Of a stretch of DNA of 64,000 nucleotides, positions 1-11,397 are shown piece by piece. Each line of letters begins with the position of its first letter. Position 1 is the stretch's first letter. The position numbers and the translations under genes were made by a program. The notes beneath the pieces were generated by a model, which saw nothing but the letters and a program-made list of their open reading frames with translations, was not told the DNA's origin and did not search any database. The stretch comes from Hofstenia miamia (lineage: Eukaryota; Xenacoelomorpha; Acoela): assembly GCA_004352715.1 (NCBI GenBank), contig SCFE01000022.1, positions 2,126,788 through 2,190,787 on the forward strand, in the 5' to 3' direction.

Positions 1-902
1 TCAGGAGTCTCCATCTAGGCAGTACCATAGTTATTGCAATCATTTTAGGCGGTGTACATAGTAAGATCTTTGTATTGACGAGTCTTTCAATTTCATTGTA
101 GGTGCCCATTGTATTAGATGCTGTTACTAATCTGATGGTGGCGGGGTAATTCATTTTTGCTTCTGGGATTGTCTCCCAAAATGATTGTGTGAGTCCCCGT
201 TTGCTTAGTTTTATCCATATACGTTCTTGGATGTTGATTTTAGAAGTGATGCATTTGACATTGACCGTGATCTGATTGAATGGCTTCATCAGCTCTTCTA
301 GTTCTGTGCACGTGAATGCTTCTGTAAACATTAATTTCATTGTTGCTACAGTCTGCTGTTCTCGTATCCTCTGGTAGTTTCTTTCTGCTATTTCTTTCTT
401 CTCTTTTGTTACTTTTATTTCTACCAGAAATTGCTCATTGTCAGTGTCAATCCATTTGATCGTACTGTCTTGGCTCATGTCTCCCCATTTTTCAATATTT
501 ATCCTGTCAATCATTGTTTTCAGGGATAGTATCAACTGTGACGAGGTTAATAGTTGTTCCTCTTTAGTGATCTCTAGTTGTGTTTTCGTCACCATTTCAC
601 AAATTTCTACGGGCGTTGTTATTCCACCTTTCTTTAGCATTTCGGCTCTTTTTATTATTTTTGTGCAAAGAGGCCGATTGTCCATTTGTATCTCTACCCT
701 TGAATCGGCCTTGAGTACTACTAGGACGCCTCTTAACTCTATGTCATCTATTGACCATCTCGTTGTTCTCGTCCCTTCTGCCCTTGAATCAACATCTGGT
801 TTGAGAACTTCTGCGCACTCGCCTCCTTGTGTTTGTGGGCGGGATTCCCTCGGTTGGTTGATTCCACTTCACTTGCTTCTTGAGTGGCTGATGCATCCTT
901 CT
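1..902 (-). pseudogene. Third-ORF protein of a gypsy-type element, partial (copy D)
   Basis: Read on the minus strand, one frame stays open from about position 850 to the window edge and probably continues outside. The product is hydrophilic, with no membrane segment or catalytic motif I recognise. It resembles the third ORFs of element B (18,440-20,241) and element C (23,210-24,830): the stretch VLVVLKADSRVEIQM matches LPIVLDVQKRLMVNM in C and IPFVINAEHRPLINV in B, and IKWIDTDNEQFLVEI matches PEINIDKDNLMIIHI in C. Orientation and position to the left of gag A fit the 3' part of element A with pol lost, but a LINE and a 1-kb gap lie between, so that link is inference. Function unknown. The start lies near or inside the gap. 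Confidence 0.5.
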
Positions 903-1902
903 NNNNNNNNNNNNNNNNNNNNNNNNNNNNNNNNNNNNNNNNNNNNNNNNNNNNNNNNNNNNNNNNNNNNNNNNNNNNNNNNNNNNNNNNNNNNNNNNNN
1001 NNNNNNNNNNNNNNNNNNNNNNNNNNNNNNNNNNNNNNNNNNNNNNNNNNNNNNNNNNNNNNNNNNNNNNNNNNNNNNNNNNNNNNNNNNNNNNNNNNNN
1101 NNNNNNNNNNNNNNNNNNNNNNNNNNNNNNNNNNNNNNNNNNNNNNNNNNNNNNNNNNNNNNNNNNNNNNNNNNNNNNNNNNNNNNNNNNNNNNNNNNNN
1201 NNNNNNNNNNNNNNNNNNNNNNNNNNNNNNNNNNNNNNNNNNNNNNNNNNNNNNNNNNNNNNNNNNNNNNNNNNNNNNNNNNNNNNNNNNNNNNNNNNNN
1301 NNNNNNNNNNNNNNNNNNNNNNNNNNNNNNNNNNNNNNNNNNNNNNNNNNNNNNNNNNNNNNNNNNNNNNNNNNNNNNNNNNNNNNNNNNNNNNNNNNNN
1401 NNNNNNNNNNNNNNNNNNNNNNNNNNNNNNNNNNNNNNNNNNNNNNNNNNNNNNNNNNNNNNNNNNNNNNNNNNNNNNNNNNNNNNNNNNNNNNNNNNNN
1501 NNNNNNNNNNNNNNNNNNNNNNNNNNNNNNNNNNNNNNNNNNNNNNNNNNNNNNNNNNNNNNNNNNNNNNNNNNNNNNNNNNNNNNNNNNNNNNNNNNNN
1601 NNNNNNNNNNNNNNNNNNNNNNNNNNNNNNNNNNNNNNNNNNNNNNNNNNNNNNNNNNNNNNNNNNNNNNNNNNNNNNNNNNNNNNNNNNNNNNNNNNNN
1701 NNNNNNNNNNNNNNNNNNNNNNNNNNNNNNNNNNNNNNNNNNNNNNNNNNNNNNNNNNNNNNNNNNNNNNNNNNNNNNNNNNNNNNNNNNNNNNNNNNNN
1801 NNNNNNNNNNNNNNNNNNNNNNNNNNNNNNNNNNNNNNNNNNNNNNNNNNNNNNNNNNNNNNNNNNNNNNNNNNNNNNNNNNNNNNNNNNNNNNNNNNNN
1901 NN
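903..1902. other. Assembly gap, 1,000 N
   Basis: Exactly 1,000 unknown bases, a conventional gap length. The true size is unknown. The gap cuts the 3' end of the LINE reverse transcriptase on its right and the third-ORF fragment on its left. Confidence 0.99.
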
Positions 1903-2721
1903 ATCATGACTAAGCCGAAGACTGAGAATCAGATAAAGAGAAGATGTTGCAGCAGCTGTGATATTCTTCACGTGTTTTGAGAACGTCAATGATTCATCAA
2001 ACTCTATACCAAGTATTCGCATACTATCCACTCTTTGAACACCCGGGATGCATGCAACAGGATATCCTAAGTTTTTCTTCGAATGAATGACAATTTCCTT
2101 GGACTTTGAAACATTAAGTTGCAGATTCTTCGATTTGAACTGGTCGATAAGAGATTGGACAACCTGCATCGAAACATCGCCATGAGCTGTTCCTCCAACA
2201 GCTTCAGTATTGTCATTGGCAAAAACTGTGGCGTTCACTGAGGAGTCATGCACTTGATAACCAGGATCCACGTCATTAACGTCAATGTTATAATATGTTG
2301 GCCCACCAACCATTCCCTGTGGAACACCTGCATTGGTGAAAAGTCTGTCAGAATGTTTCTCTCCTACAACAGTGAAATGACATCTATCGGATAAGAAGTT
2401 CATCACCCAGTTGATGATATACGGACTCAGACTCTTCTTCATACGGGTCATTCCTCTGAAGATGCTTCCATGGGAGACTGTATCAAATGCCTTTGACATA
2501 TCCAATGCTATCAGCTGAACATATTCATGAGATTGACCAAGATTACTGATATCATTGAGAATCTCTATTCCAGCACCTGTTGTTGAGCCGGCTCTCCTGA
2601 ATCTGAATTGGTCCAGAGTAAGCGACACGTGATAGGCATCCCGGACAAAAGTATTGATAACTAATTGCTCACAGCATCTAGCTAAAATGCTAGTGACAGA
2701 AACTGGCCAATAGTCCTTCAT
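1903..2721 (-). pseudogene. LINE reverse transcriptase, catalytic part
   Basis: Reverse transcriptase would copy the element RNA at a nicked target. Visible RT blocks are YWPVSVTSIL, LDQFRFRRAGSTTGAGIE, LIALDMSKAFDTVSH, AGVPQGMVGGP and LGIEFDESLTFSKHV. The catalytic box, normally F/YADD, reads FANDNTE here, so the first of the two metal-binding aspartates is asparagine. The C-terminal part runs into the gap. It follows the endonuclease ORF after a TGA and a frameshift near 2,722-2,850. Not functional as read. Confidence 0.88.
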
Positions 2722-2848
2722 CTACTTGGGTGAGATATCTTTGCAATCAGGATAATTTTCGAAACCTTCCAGTAATTCGGGAACTGCCAAACAAAATGGA
2801 GAGATTGATGATGTGGGTAAATGGGTCAGTGAGAAAAACCCCATTCTC

Positions 2849-4030
2849 TCAGATCAGCCAATATGGCAACTCATCAGGACCAGCTGCAGATTTCTTTGTC
2901 TTCTTCAGGTAATGATATGCTTGCATCACATTCACGAATGGAACATTCGCCAGATTGGTTGGAAGTCTCAGGTAGTCTTCACATGGTCCCCTGGATATAC
3001 TGTTATAGTACTCATTTAACTCAGAGGCAGAGAAGATAGGAACCTGCTCAGCCTTTTTCTTGCCTAGCAGCTTGTTCACATGCTCCCACAATGCACTGGA
3101 CCCTTTCTTCTGCTTCTTCCTTACGTTCTCCATGATATTCTCTTGAATTTGTCTCGCAGTTTCAGCAGCCTCAATATATTTCCCACGCCGAGTCAGTTTG
3201 TTCTTCTTCTTCTGTAATATCTTTGTGAGTGGAGAGGCAGCTGGCGGATCCTTGTTGGACATGGTTATTCTACGCTCTGGGCAGGAGTTTGTGAAAATTT
3301 CTCTCAAGACGCCGGTGAAATAATCACAGCACTCATCAACATCGGCCATTTCGAAAAGTGGCGTGAAATCAAATTCACGGATCCTCTTCGACACAAGTTC
3401 CTTGAACTTGAGCCTTTGATCACGGAAGACAACTTTCCGTATGATTTTCGGTTTGGTCAGATAGGAACACACTACTCCCAGGTGATCAGTTTGAATACAT
3501 GTCTGGAAGAGCGCGAATTCTTCAAGAAAATAAGGGTCATTGCAAAGGATCTTGTCCAAGCACTTTGACTTACGAGTTTTAAGCTTGCTCTCCAAAACCA
3601 ACCCACACTCGGATGCCAACGTGGATATGTCGAAATCATTGAAATCCCCACAAAGAACAATTCTACGATTAGGCGAGGCAGTACATACGGAGTCAATGCT
3701 CTCACGTAAATGACAAATCAGCTCGAACTGTCTGTCATACCTTGGTGGCACATAAACAACTGCCAGAGTCAGATTTAGGTCAATCACTTCAACCCATAAG
3801 ATTTCAAATAAATTCATATTTCCAAATTCAAGGGTTCTCATAGAAAGCGAATTGCTTGCATAGATGCAGACACCGCCTCCATGGGACTTCGTAGACGTCT
3901 GAAGATTTCTATCATGCCTGAACAGTTGATAACCTGGAATGGCCAAATTTTCATCCATGATGCATTGATCCAACCATGTTTCAGTGATACAGCAGATCTG
4001 AATTGAGTTGGCAGATAAGTCATTTTGCAA
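2849..4030 (-). pseudogene. LINE endonuclease (APE type), linker and start of RT
   Basis: A 393-residue open frame. The N-terminal ~200 residues are an exonuclease/endonuclease/phosphatase domain that would nick target DNA: CCITETWLD at about residue 14, GGGVCIYA near 50, LCGDFNDFD near 125, and TDHLGVVCSYL near 180 (the catalytic S/TDH box). A basic linker rich in K and R follows (ILQKKKNKLTRRGKY), then the first RT block, KKSAAGPDELPYWLI. The frame ends at a TGA exactly inside the RT, and the RT resumes in another frame at 2,721. The true ORF2 start is probably a little upstream of the first Met. Confidence 0.88.
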
Positions 4031-4096
4031 CTGAATCAGAGCATTCGGTTTCTTGATTGATCTGGCATTGAGGAGTAAAAAATTGCACCTATCTAG

Positions 4097-4943
4097 TCAC
4101 ACTTTCACCTCTTCGTTATCAACGAACAGTTTCAAATCTCGTATCCTGATAGACTGTTTCGGGACATGCTCTTCATTGATCAGTTCATATCTCTTCTTCA
4201 GAATTCTCTTCTCCAGCTGAACTTCGTCCGTTGTTAGCTCTCTTGAGACGAAAACATTCTTGACACAGTAATCTCTCATTTTGTGCGCTTTAGCCAACAC
4301 TCTCCTCAGAACCCACTGGTTGGACATCTTGACAATCAAAGTTCTGTTGACATTCTCCCTGAACTTGCCTGTTCTGTATACATCAGAAATTAACATGCTA
4401 GCCTCCTCATCAATGAATCCCAAAAGTTCACACACTTGCTTTTTCTCAGAATCCATCCTTTCAGATGCACTCTTTCCTCCAACGTCAGGGAGGTTTCAGA
4501 TTCTTATGCCAAGAGGCTTCACTGGTTGCATCGAACTACTTGGTTTCTACTGTGATGCACTGAGTATACCTTGTAAGGCAGAATCAAGTTGTTCTTTCGA
4601 GATATTTGACGCTGGTTGGGGATTTGCATTGATTTTAGCTACATCCTCAGATACTGAAGTGATTGAAGCTTTCAATTGACTTATCTTGAATGTGATGTCA
4701 AGTGGGGATGCCACTGCCTGTTTCACCAGAGATATGCAGTCATTGCAGAACCAGAGGCATCCAGCAATCTTTGTCAGTTGATCCAGAACGTTTGGTGGGA
4801 TATCCATGCATACCCGGCGAAACCAGAAGTCACATCTATCACATCAAATTCCAGCATCCGATTTCTTCATGGTCTTGTTGCACTGCTTACACCTGTCACT
4901 CGTACTCTTCAGTTTCACTTGACTCCCAGCATTCGTCGCATTC
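4097..4943 (-). pseudogene. LINE ORF1 protein with PHD-type zinc finger
   Basis: ORF1 proteins of LINEs bind the element RNA. The minus strand from about 4,943 encodes CKQCNKTMKKSDAG, a TGA, then CDRCDFWFRRVC and CLWFCNDC. The spacing of cysteines and the W-F pair is that of a PHD-like finger. A short coiled region (ISQLKASITSVSEDVAKI) follows, and then, in a second open stretch (4,097-4,456), a basic domain with TLIVKMSNQWVLRRVLAKA, like the RNA-binding C-terminal part of CR1-type ORF1. It is broken by at least one stop and one frame change near 4,500. Confidence 0.75.
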
Positions 4944-5644
4944 ATACCAGAAACTAATTAAACTGTATAATAAACTATTACAGATTTGTACACTGAATGA
5001 AGACTCTGGGTATATTTGTTGATATTACTAGTAAATGTAAATTTAAGAAATTCGTTGTAAAGTCTTTACCACATAGTGAAATATTGAGCAAATGAATTAT
5101 TTTTACTATTTTTTCTTAAACTCTGATTTATTTATTCATTTATTTATTACCATGTTTTATGTATAAATGAAATTTTTCGAGTTAGAAGACTTGTAAAGTC
5201 TTTTGTAATTGATAATTTTTTATTAGTATAATATTTTTTTATTATAAAATAGTGTTAGATGAGGAAAAACCGACAATGAAAACAAAAGCTATATTTTTAT
5301 TTTGCTAAACTCCAATACAATCCAACAAATGCGTTATTGATGGATGATTAAATTAGTTTTTGCATAGTTGGATAATGAAATGGAATATTTTTACTTTGTA
5401 TATAAAAATTCTATCTGTTTTTACCTATTTTAGGAGTTATTGAATTTTTAATGTCTAAACATTATTTGTTATATTGAAATACAATCTCTTTTTGCTTAAC
5501 TAAAAAATGTTTAATGTGTTATACATGTATTATCAAGGTATCTTCAAATAGTTTGTTTTTCCCGAAAAACGAAATAAACACTGTACATGTAAGCTTCTCG
5601 AAATATGGAAAATTGATAGTGTACTGCATTGAAGAAAACAAAAA

Positions 5645-5783
5645 ATGTGTGATAAGGAATATTTTACAAAATGCAATGTTATGTATATTAACAAAAATTA
5701 GTCATTATATAATGAAATGTGTGATAACAAGGAATATTTTACAAAAATGCAATGTTATGCATATTAACAAAAATTAGTCACCA
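5645..5783. repeat. 72-bp tandem duplication, two units
   Basis: The stretch beginning ATGTGTGATAAGGAATATT at 5,645 recurs at 5,717 as ATGTGTGATAACAAGGAATA, with a few substitutions and small indels. This is a local, slightly diverged duplication. Confidence 0.85.
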
Positions 5784-5958
5784 AAAAAGGTTTAAACTAC
5801 ATTTGAACATGAATCATGTAAATAAGCCTGAATATGGTACACTAATTAAAAAGCTATTAGCGAACTGTCAAAAAATCAATTAGTGAGTTGTCAAAACAAG
5901 TAGGTGACTCACTAATTAAATCATCATCGTCAATATTCTTGGTCTGTCATGTGACATG

Positions 5959-5982
5959 TGACGTCATGAGCTCTTGACCAAT
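5959..5982. promoter_or_regulatory. CRE-like palindrome plus CCAAT box
   Basis: TGACGTCA, the perfect CREB/ATF palindrome, lies at 5,959-5,966, and CCAAT lies 12 bases downstream at 5,978-5,982. The two together are typical of an RNA polymerase II promoter. No gene start next to it is recognised, so it may be a former LTR or an unannotated promoter. Confidence 0.35.
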
Positions 5983-6081
5983 CAGAAGCGTTTTTGCGTG
6001 TTTAAGTCTGCCTTATGTACACTACTATTAGGTCTGTTACAATTAGAACGGGTGCGTGGTTTACTGGAGACGATGCTCCCT

Positions 6082-7757
6082 CTAGTTTAAAGTTTCGTTT
6101 TCTATCTCTTCCATTTGTTCAGTTCCATCTTCATCGTCTAATAAGTCTTTGTCATCAAAATACGCTTCTTCTTCTTTGATAAAGTTGATTTGTCTTTTGC
6201 AACATTTTCTTGTATGGCCTTTCTTTCCGCATGTCTGCCATTTTAAGTCCTTCCTATTTTTTCTTTTTACTGTTCCATCCATTAAGTTTATTTTAATAAT
6301 CTTGTCTTTTGGTTTTCCATTTTCATCTTTCTTCATTCTGTTGATTCCACCTGTCATTGTTGGTGTTATTATTTTTGCTATCATTGACTTTTCATTAATT
6401 CGAGCATTATTCTCCATAGTAACCTGTATACCCAAACCTTTTCTTATCATCCTTTCTAAGGAATCGTCAGCATCACATTTAATTTCGAACTGTTGTCAAA
6501 TCAGTTCTGGTAATCCCTTACAGATATGAGAAAACAGGTCATATTTGGAGTATGTGCTCTCTCTGGAACTCAGCTTCAGTAATCTTTCTACTTGTGACAT
6601 GTAGTTATGCAAATCTTCCCTTTTATTCATTTTCAAACTATTTAATAACATCTGATACTGACTTTTTAAACTTTCATCATTGTAATACCATTGGTATTCT
6701 CCTACTAGCTTTTTATAATCTATTTTTGTCTCCAGATCCAATACTAAATAATGCTGATACGCTGCTCCTCCCAAGTATAATGGAAATCTTGCCGCCACTT
6801 GCTTTTGTATACCTTTTCTTTCTTTCATACTAATTTTGAACATCTGAATCCATTCTTTAAATGTAGGGGAGTAACTATCTACTCTTCCTGTAAATTTAGG
6901 CAGTATTGCTTTCCATGCTGGCATGTCGTTATCTTCCTCTTCTGACAATATTGTTTCTTTGTATATCAATTTTGTTTCACTTGGATTTTTGCAGTTCTCC
7001 TTGACTTGTTTTGTTATGTTCACAACCAATTTCTCTACATATTCGTCCTCTGTTTGACAGTCTTTGTACATTTTGGTGTGTGCTTCCTTTGTTGGTTTAC
7101 TTTCATTTAACTTTTCTGGCTCTTGTATTACCATATTTTGCACTATTTTAACGTTCCCTTTTTCTTCGTCTCTATTCTCTTCATTTGTTAACACTGAATT
7201 TCATCTTTCGAATTGTCTATCTCAAGTTGTTTCAAGATATTATCTTCTCTTAGACTAACATTCTCCTCGTGCATTTGAGTCATCAATTGTTGCAACTTCT
7301 CACTTTGTGTTTTTATCTCTTTATTGGCTTCTAACAATTTTTCAATTTGTTTTTGAAATACATTTCTTTGCTCTTCAATGCATTTATCTTTTTCAGCATT
7401 TGCCATCTCTATCTCAAACATTCTTTAGGTTAGATTTTCTATCTGTACCATTAACTCTCATCTTTCGTTGTTATTGTTTTCTATTATCTTCATCAATTTG
7501 TTTATTGAAAATTCTGCACCCTCTTGCTTCAGTTGCAAAATTATTTCCATTGGGGAATTCTGACTTTCAAGGGATGTATTTACATTTACTGGGGTTATTT
7601 GACTTTGGGGTTTTCTCTGTGTTTTGGGTTTAGTCCTCTGCTTCTTATGTGAGTTTACCACTTTCATTGTTACTAGAGTAATTGTTTCATGATACCCTTT
7701 ACCATTTCTTGCTGTGCTTAGGGTTACTGCTGCTTGTCTTATTTTCACTTGTGTCAC
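6082..7757 (-). pseudogene. gag: Gag-like protein of gypsy-type element A
   Basis: Structural protein of an LTR retrotransposon. In order: a basic N-terminus (7,757-7,458), a coiled coil (MANAEKDKCIEEQRN onward, 7,421-7,188), a capsid-like domain (ILPKFTGRVDSYSPTFKEW, AARFPLYLGGAAYQHYLVLD, 7,194-6,496) and a nucleocapsid-like tail (6,450-6,082) with QTCGKKGHTRKC. The capsid part aligns with gag of element B (VLPKFTGKINEISQLFNKW) and element C. The zinc knuckle has lost its first cysteine: W stands where C has CYACGQKGHRKDEC. Two TGA, one TAA and one frameshift interrupt it. No protease or RT follows, so the element is truncated after gag. Confidence 0.85.
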
Positions 7758-7913
7758 TTATTTTCTTTATGATCAAGAAGAAACACCTATCTTGACTCGC
7801 TCATACATCATATAAGTAATACTTCTTGTTTGTAACATTCCATACTAATTAACTATTTTCCACACCAATTGTATTTCCATTATATAGTTCTCTCCTTCAT
7901 GCATGCTCTTTGA

Positions 7914-7932
7914 GCGCCTGTCATGGTCACCA
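7914..7932 (-). other. Primer-binding site of element A
   Basis: Directly after the LTR end (CTACA on the minus strand) comes TGGTGACCATGACAGGCGC. A PBS starting TGG, complementary to the CCA end of a tRNA, is expected exactly there. Element C has TGGTGACTGTGACAG at the same place, which supports the call. The tRNA is not identified. Confidence 0.7.
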
Positions 7933-9564
7933 TGTAGAATCTTGCCAAGCCACTTTTCACACTGAATTTATAGTAACTTATTACTTTTCTTAGTGAATAT
8001 GGTAAGTAAGTTCGACAATCTCCTAATTCTCTCCTTCCACTTGAGGGTTGTTTGTGTTTTATTAACTTAACTTAATACATGTTAGCCTCTCTAACTGAGT
8101 AACTTACCACAACCCATTTAGGTAAAAGGTGGAATATGGAAGACAGAATCAACATTCGAAGGTTTGCTATGCAGTTCCAGATACACATCAAGTAATTGCA
8201 ACTACAAATTGCACTTCATCTTTGCAGTGAAAACCATCAACAGAATTAGTGTGTGAATAGTGGACTCAGTGTGAGGGAATTTGTAACTACTTAAGAGTTT
8301 AGTGCATTGATTGTTTTTGTTATTATGACTTTGTAAAGATGATTGATTACAGCAACCAGGATGTTTTAGCTTGTTATCAAGCCTTACATATAATAGCCTT
8401 ACAGATATAGTAATACATGATAGCTCTTTGTACATGTAAACAATCAATGCCACTGGCAAGAAAACAAACGCGTGAGTTGGCCAAAGGTCTACAATAGGAA
8501 ACAATGAGCAACTTAATTCTACTACTAAATGGATGCTGAATGTAATATAAAAACATGATCTAAATAAATTCAATACTAAATCACCGATTGTAAGATAACA
8601 CCATAACTGACTGGATTTCATCAATAGGGAAGTAATCATGTAAATATAATCATCGTATTCATAATAACTGGCAAGCAAAGAAGAATAGGAAAGCTATAAC
8701 GGTGAAAAACTCCTAGACCTATTCGTAACCTGAAAGCACTGAAAGGTAATTACAGCTGTTGCCCTCACTGCTGTGGAATAGCTGATCATGAGGCTGCTCC
8801 AAGCATACCTTTAAATGGATGTGGGAACCACCATACAATTACCCCAGTGCTTGAATGTTTAGCTTTCCATAAAATATAAAATAAACTGACAAGAGAAAAA
8901 GTACAAGTTGTAATTTCTAGCTCAATACAAATAATTTATCTCCGGGTTTATCTTCTCAGCTCATGTAATAACATAATAAATAACGTGTAGTTACCACATA
9001 TTTGTGTACTCCAACGGCATAGTATATTTGAGGTGTGTTCTGATTTGTGCATGTTTGATCAATAGATGTTGTAGTTCTTTTAATCCCTATGTCTATACAT
9101 AGCCCTAAAGCAACCACAATATGGGCTCACATCTGTCAAGGGGCAAGTTATTGCCAGAGGCACAGTGGAGTTCTCCCACATTATTGCCGGATCTTACAAT
9201 TTCATTATTATAAAATTCATACAAGAGCTAAAATGGTTAGTAAGATATAATATGATAAAAAAGCAAATGGTATCCAGTGAGAATGAAATTTATTTGACGT
9301 TTGCTTACAATTGTATTCCCTATTTATACAAGAGTAGGTAAATATTTACCATTTTTTACAAAAGTTAGTTTCCCTCACAAATTAACTCAGCAATTACATG
9401 TAATTCTAAAGCTCGGAGGGGACAATTATTAAGTTTGAAACTTAGGTTTCAAAATAATCACAAATTAGCAAAATTAACAATTTATTATCAAAATAGCACC
9501 AAATTAATTTGAGAATGCCTGTAAATTGAAGTAAAAATAAAAAGAGGCCCTGAGTGACTCTACA
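7933..9564 (-). repeat. 5' LTR of element A (with possible nested insert)
   Basis: On the minus strand it starts TGTAGAGTCACTCAGGGCC and ends GCAAGATTCTACA, giving the TG...CA ends and short inverted termini (TGTAGA/TCTACA) of an LTR. The first ~660 bases match the LTRs of element B: 8,908-9,250 is the inverse of 11,398-11,735, and 9,300-9,564 is the inverse of 20,957-21,250. The remaining ~970 bases do not match LTR B, but parts resemble 20,560-20,880 and 33,240-33,500, so an insertion inside the LTR is likely. Position next to a PBS and gag A fits a 5' LTR. Confidence 0.65.
9320..9328 (-). promoter_or_regulatory. TATA box in LTR A
   Basis: The minus strand reads TATAAATAG inside the LTR, about 240 bases after its start, a normal place for the LTR promoter. 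AATAAATTT lies about 40-50 bases further on and may be a polyadenylation signal. Confidence 0.55.
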
Positions 9565-9574
9565 CTATTTCTAT

Positions 9575-11045
9575 AACAAATCCATTTGCAAAAATTTTTG
9601 AAAATCTTCTATGCACACAAATACATCTCTATCTGAATGATAATAAAATTTTAGTACCAAATCAGTTTGGTTTTAGAAAAGCACACAGTACAACAGATGC
9701 CTTGTGAAAACTAACTGAGAGTGTAAGGTTTAACTTAAATAATGGTTTTAGCAGTAGTGTAGCTTTACTCAATCTGAGCAAAGCTTTTGACAGCCTAAAT
9801 TTTCATATATTAAACCAGAAATTACATAGATATGGATTTAATGAGCAAAGTAGAAAATTGCTACAAAGTTTCTTAAGGTATAGACATTAGCATGTCAAAG
9901 TAAATAACATATACTCAAATTTTGTAACCACAGAGAAAGGCATACTCCAAGGTTCAGTATTTGGGCCTATTCTTTTTAATTTGTTCATAAATGATGTCTG
10001 TAAAGAATATGTAAAAAATTGTAATATAATTCAATATGCTGATGATAGATGTATAATAGCAAATCATATTTGTCTGATCATAGCAACAGAATATTAAAAG
10101 CTGATCTCATGAACATTAAGAGATATCTTCAGCCACATAAATTAAATTTGAATGAGGAAAAAAGCAGTTTACAATTTTTTCTCCAAATTAATCCAAAGAT
10201 CTTGCCAAAAACATTACTTTGTGTACAGGTAGTGAAATGCCAGAAATTCAACAGTCAAATGAAATTAAGTACCTAGGTGTTGAGATTCATAGAATCTAAA
10301 TTTCAAGTTGTTCATTAAAAGCAAGCTTTGTAAAATGGTAGCAGGTATCCAGAGTATTCACCAAATAAAAAATATCACTAAAACTAAGACATTAATAGAT
10401 GCTCTAGTAATCAGTCACTATCAGTATGCCTGTATACTATTGAACAACATAAGCACAGAATTATCAGAACTCATAAATACAGTGTTCAACTGGTCATTAA
10501 CAACAGTGTATGGCATTAGTAGACAAGAGATGGGTAGAAAGCTCAATGAAATCAAAATGTTGTCACCAAAATACTTCATAATTTACATTAGTCTAATAAC
10601 TATGTACAAATACATAGAAAAGCAAACTACAAGCACATTATTCTTTGATGATTACATTAGCTACCATAAGAGAGGCAGCAAATGTTTCAGCAGAATGCTA
10701 TCTGAAAATAAATATGGGAGTTGCTCTTTCTTCATAAATGCCTGTACATGCTGGAATAATCTAGATCCTAACATGCACTGCAATCCCAATATAAAGTCTT
10801 TTAAATGTTTGTTGAAACAAAACCTTCTTGCTGAATAGTTTTTACTGGGTTCATCCAAAAAATTAAATGTATGGCAAAGTATTAAATCCAAAAAATTCTA
10901 ATTCATTTTATGTAAATAGTGACTTTAATGTTTTTTAACCTATTATTTGTAGCTTAGTTTGTAGTTTGTACATTTTGTATCTATATTTGTATATATTGTA
11001 TATATCATGTATAGAATATCAATGTGCACAAACAAATGAATAAAT
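9575..11045 (+). pseudogene. 5'-truncated LINE reverse transcriptase
   Basis: Plus-strand RT of a CR1/Jockey-like LINE. Blocks in order: NQFGFRKAHSTTDAL near 9,660, LLNLSKAFDSLNFHIL near 9,765, GILQGSVFGPILFNLFIND near 9,937, the catalytic YADD near 10,035, and a long C-terminal part (10,308-10,838) ending CWNNLDPN and KCLLKQNLLAE. Several stops and a frameshift between 9,700 and 10,310 make it non-functional. The 3' end is AT-rich with AATGAATAAATAG near 11,035. It sits exactly between two gypsy-type LTRs in opposite orientation. Confidence 0.85.
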
Positions 11046-11397
11046 AGCTATTGAAGTGTTTGCTTATCCTTTTGACAAAATGAGCCAGAACAGACATTTA
11101 AATTTCTATTGATCATATGATTAATAAAAAATATATTAACAATTATCTATTAATGATTTTTAGTCTTTTATTGTATATCAGTCAATGTTAAGCTAGGAAA
11201 ACTAAGTTGTATTGAAATCAGAATCAGTAAACTTTTAGTAGAGTTTTAGTCATTTATTAAATTCATTAAACTAGTTCAGATCTATAATGAAATTAGATAG
11301 TTAAACACTTAAGTGGCAATGGTGTTAGTGATATAATTGATGGATATTGGTGGTGCCTTCAAAGATCAATTAATGAACATCTTAATTAATTTATTTA

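Larger units (their letters stand above)
1903..4960 (-). mobile_element. Non-LTR retrotransposon (LINE), decayed, minus strand
   Basis: From right to left the minus strand holds ORF1 with a PHD-type zinc finger, then an ORF2 with an APE-like endonuclease and a reverse transcriptase. That order is the standard layout of CR1/L2/Jockey-type LINEs, and the PHD finger in ORF1 leans towards CR1/L2 (inference). The 3' end is lost in the N gap. Several stops and frameshifts, plus a changed RT active site, show the copy is dead. Confidence 0.9.
4961..6081. other. AT-rich spacer with short tandem duplication and promoter-like motifs
   Basis: No convincing coding region. It holds a 72-bp tandem duplication (5,645-5,783) and a stretch with a CRE-like palindrome and a CCAAT box (5,959-5,982). 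The part next to gag A may be what remains of element A beyond gag. Confidence 0.5.

Noticed and set aside
438-1913. Long open frames crossing the N gaps (also at 37,456, 55,997 and 56,033)
   Set aside because: Most of each frame is N. They are products of translating unknown bases.
8202-8678. 158-codon minus-strand ORF rich in hydrophobic residues
   Set aside because: Lies inside LTR A, and related blocks at 20,560 and 33,240 do not keep the frame.
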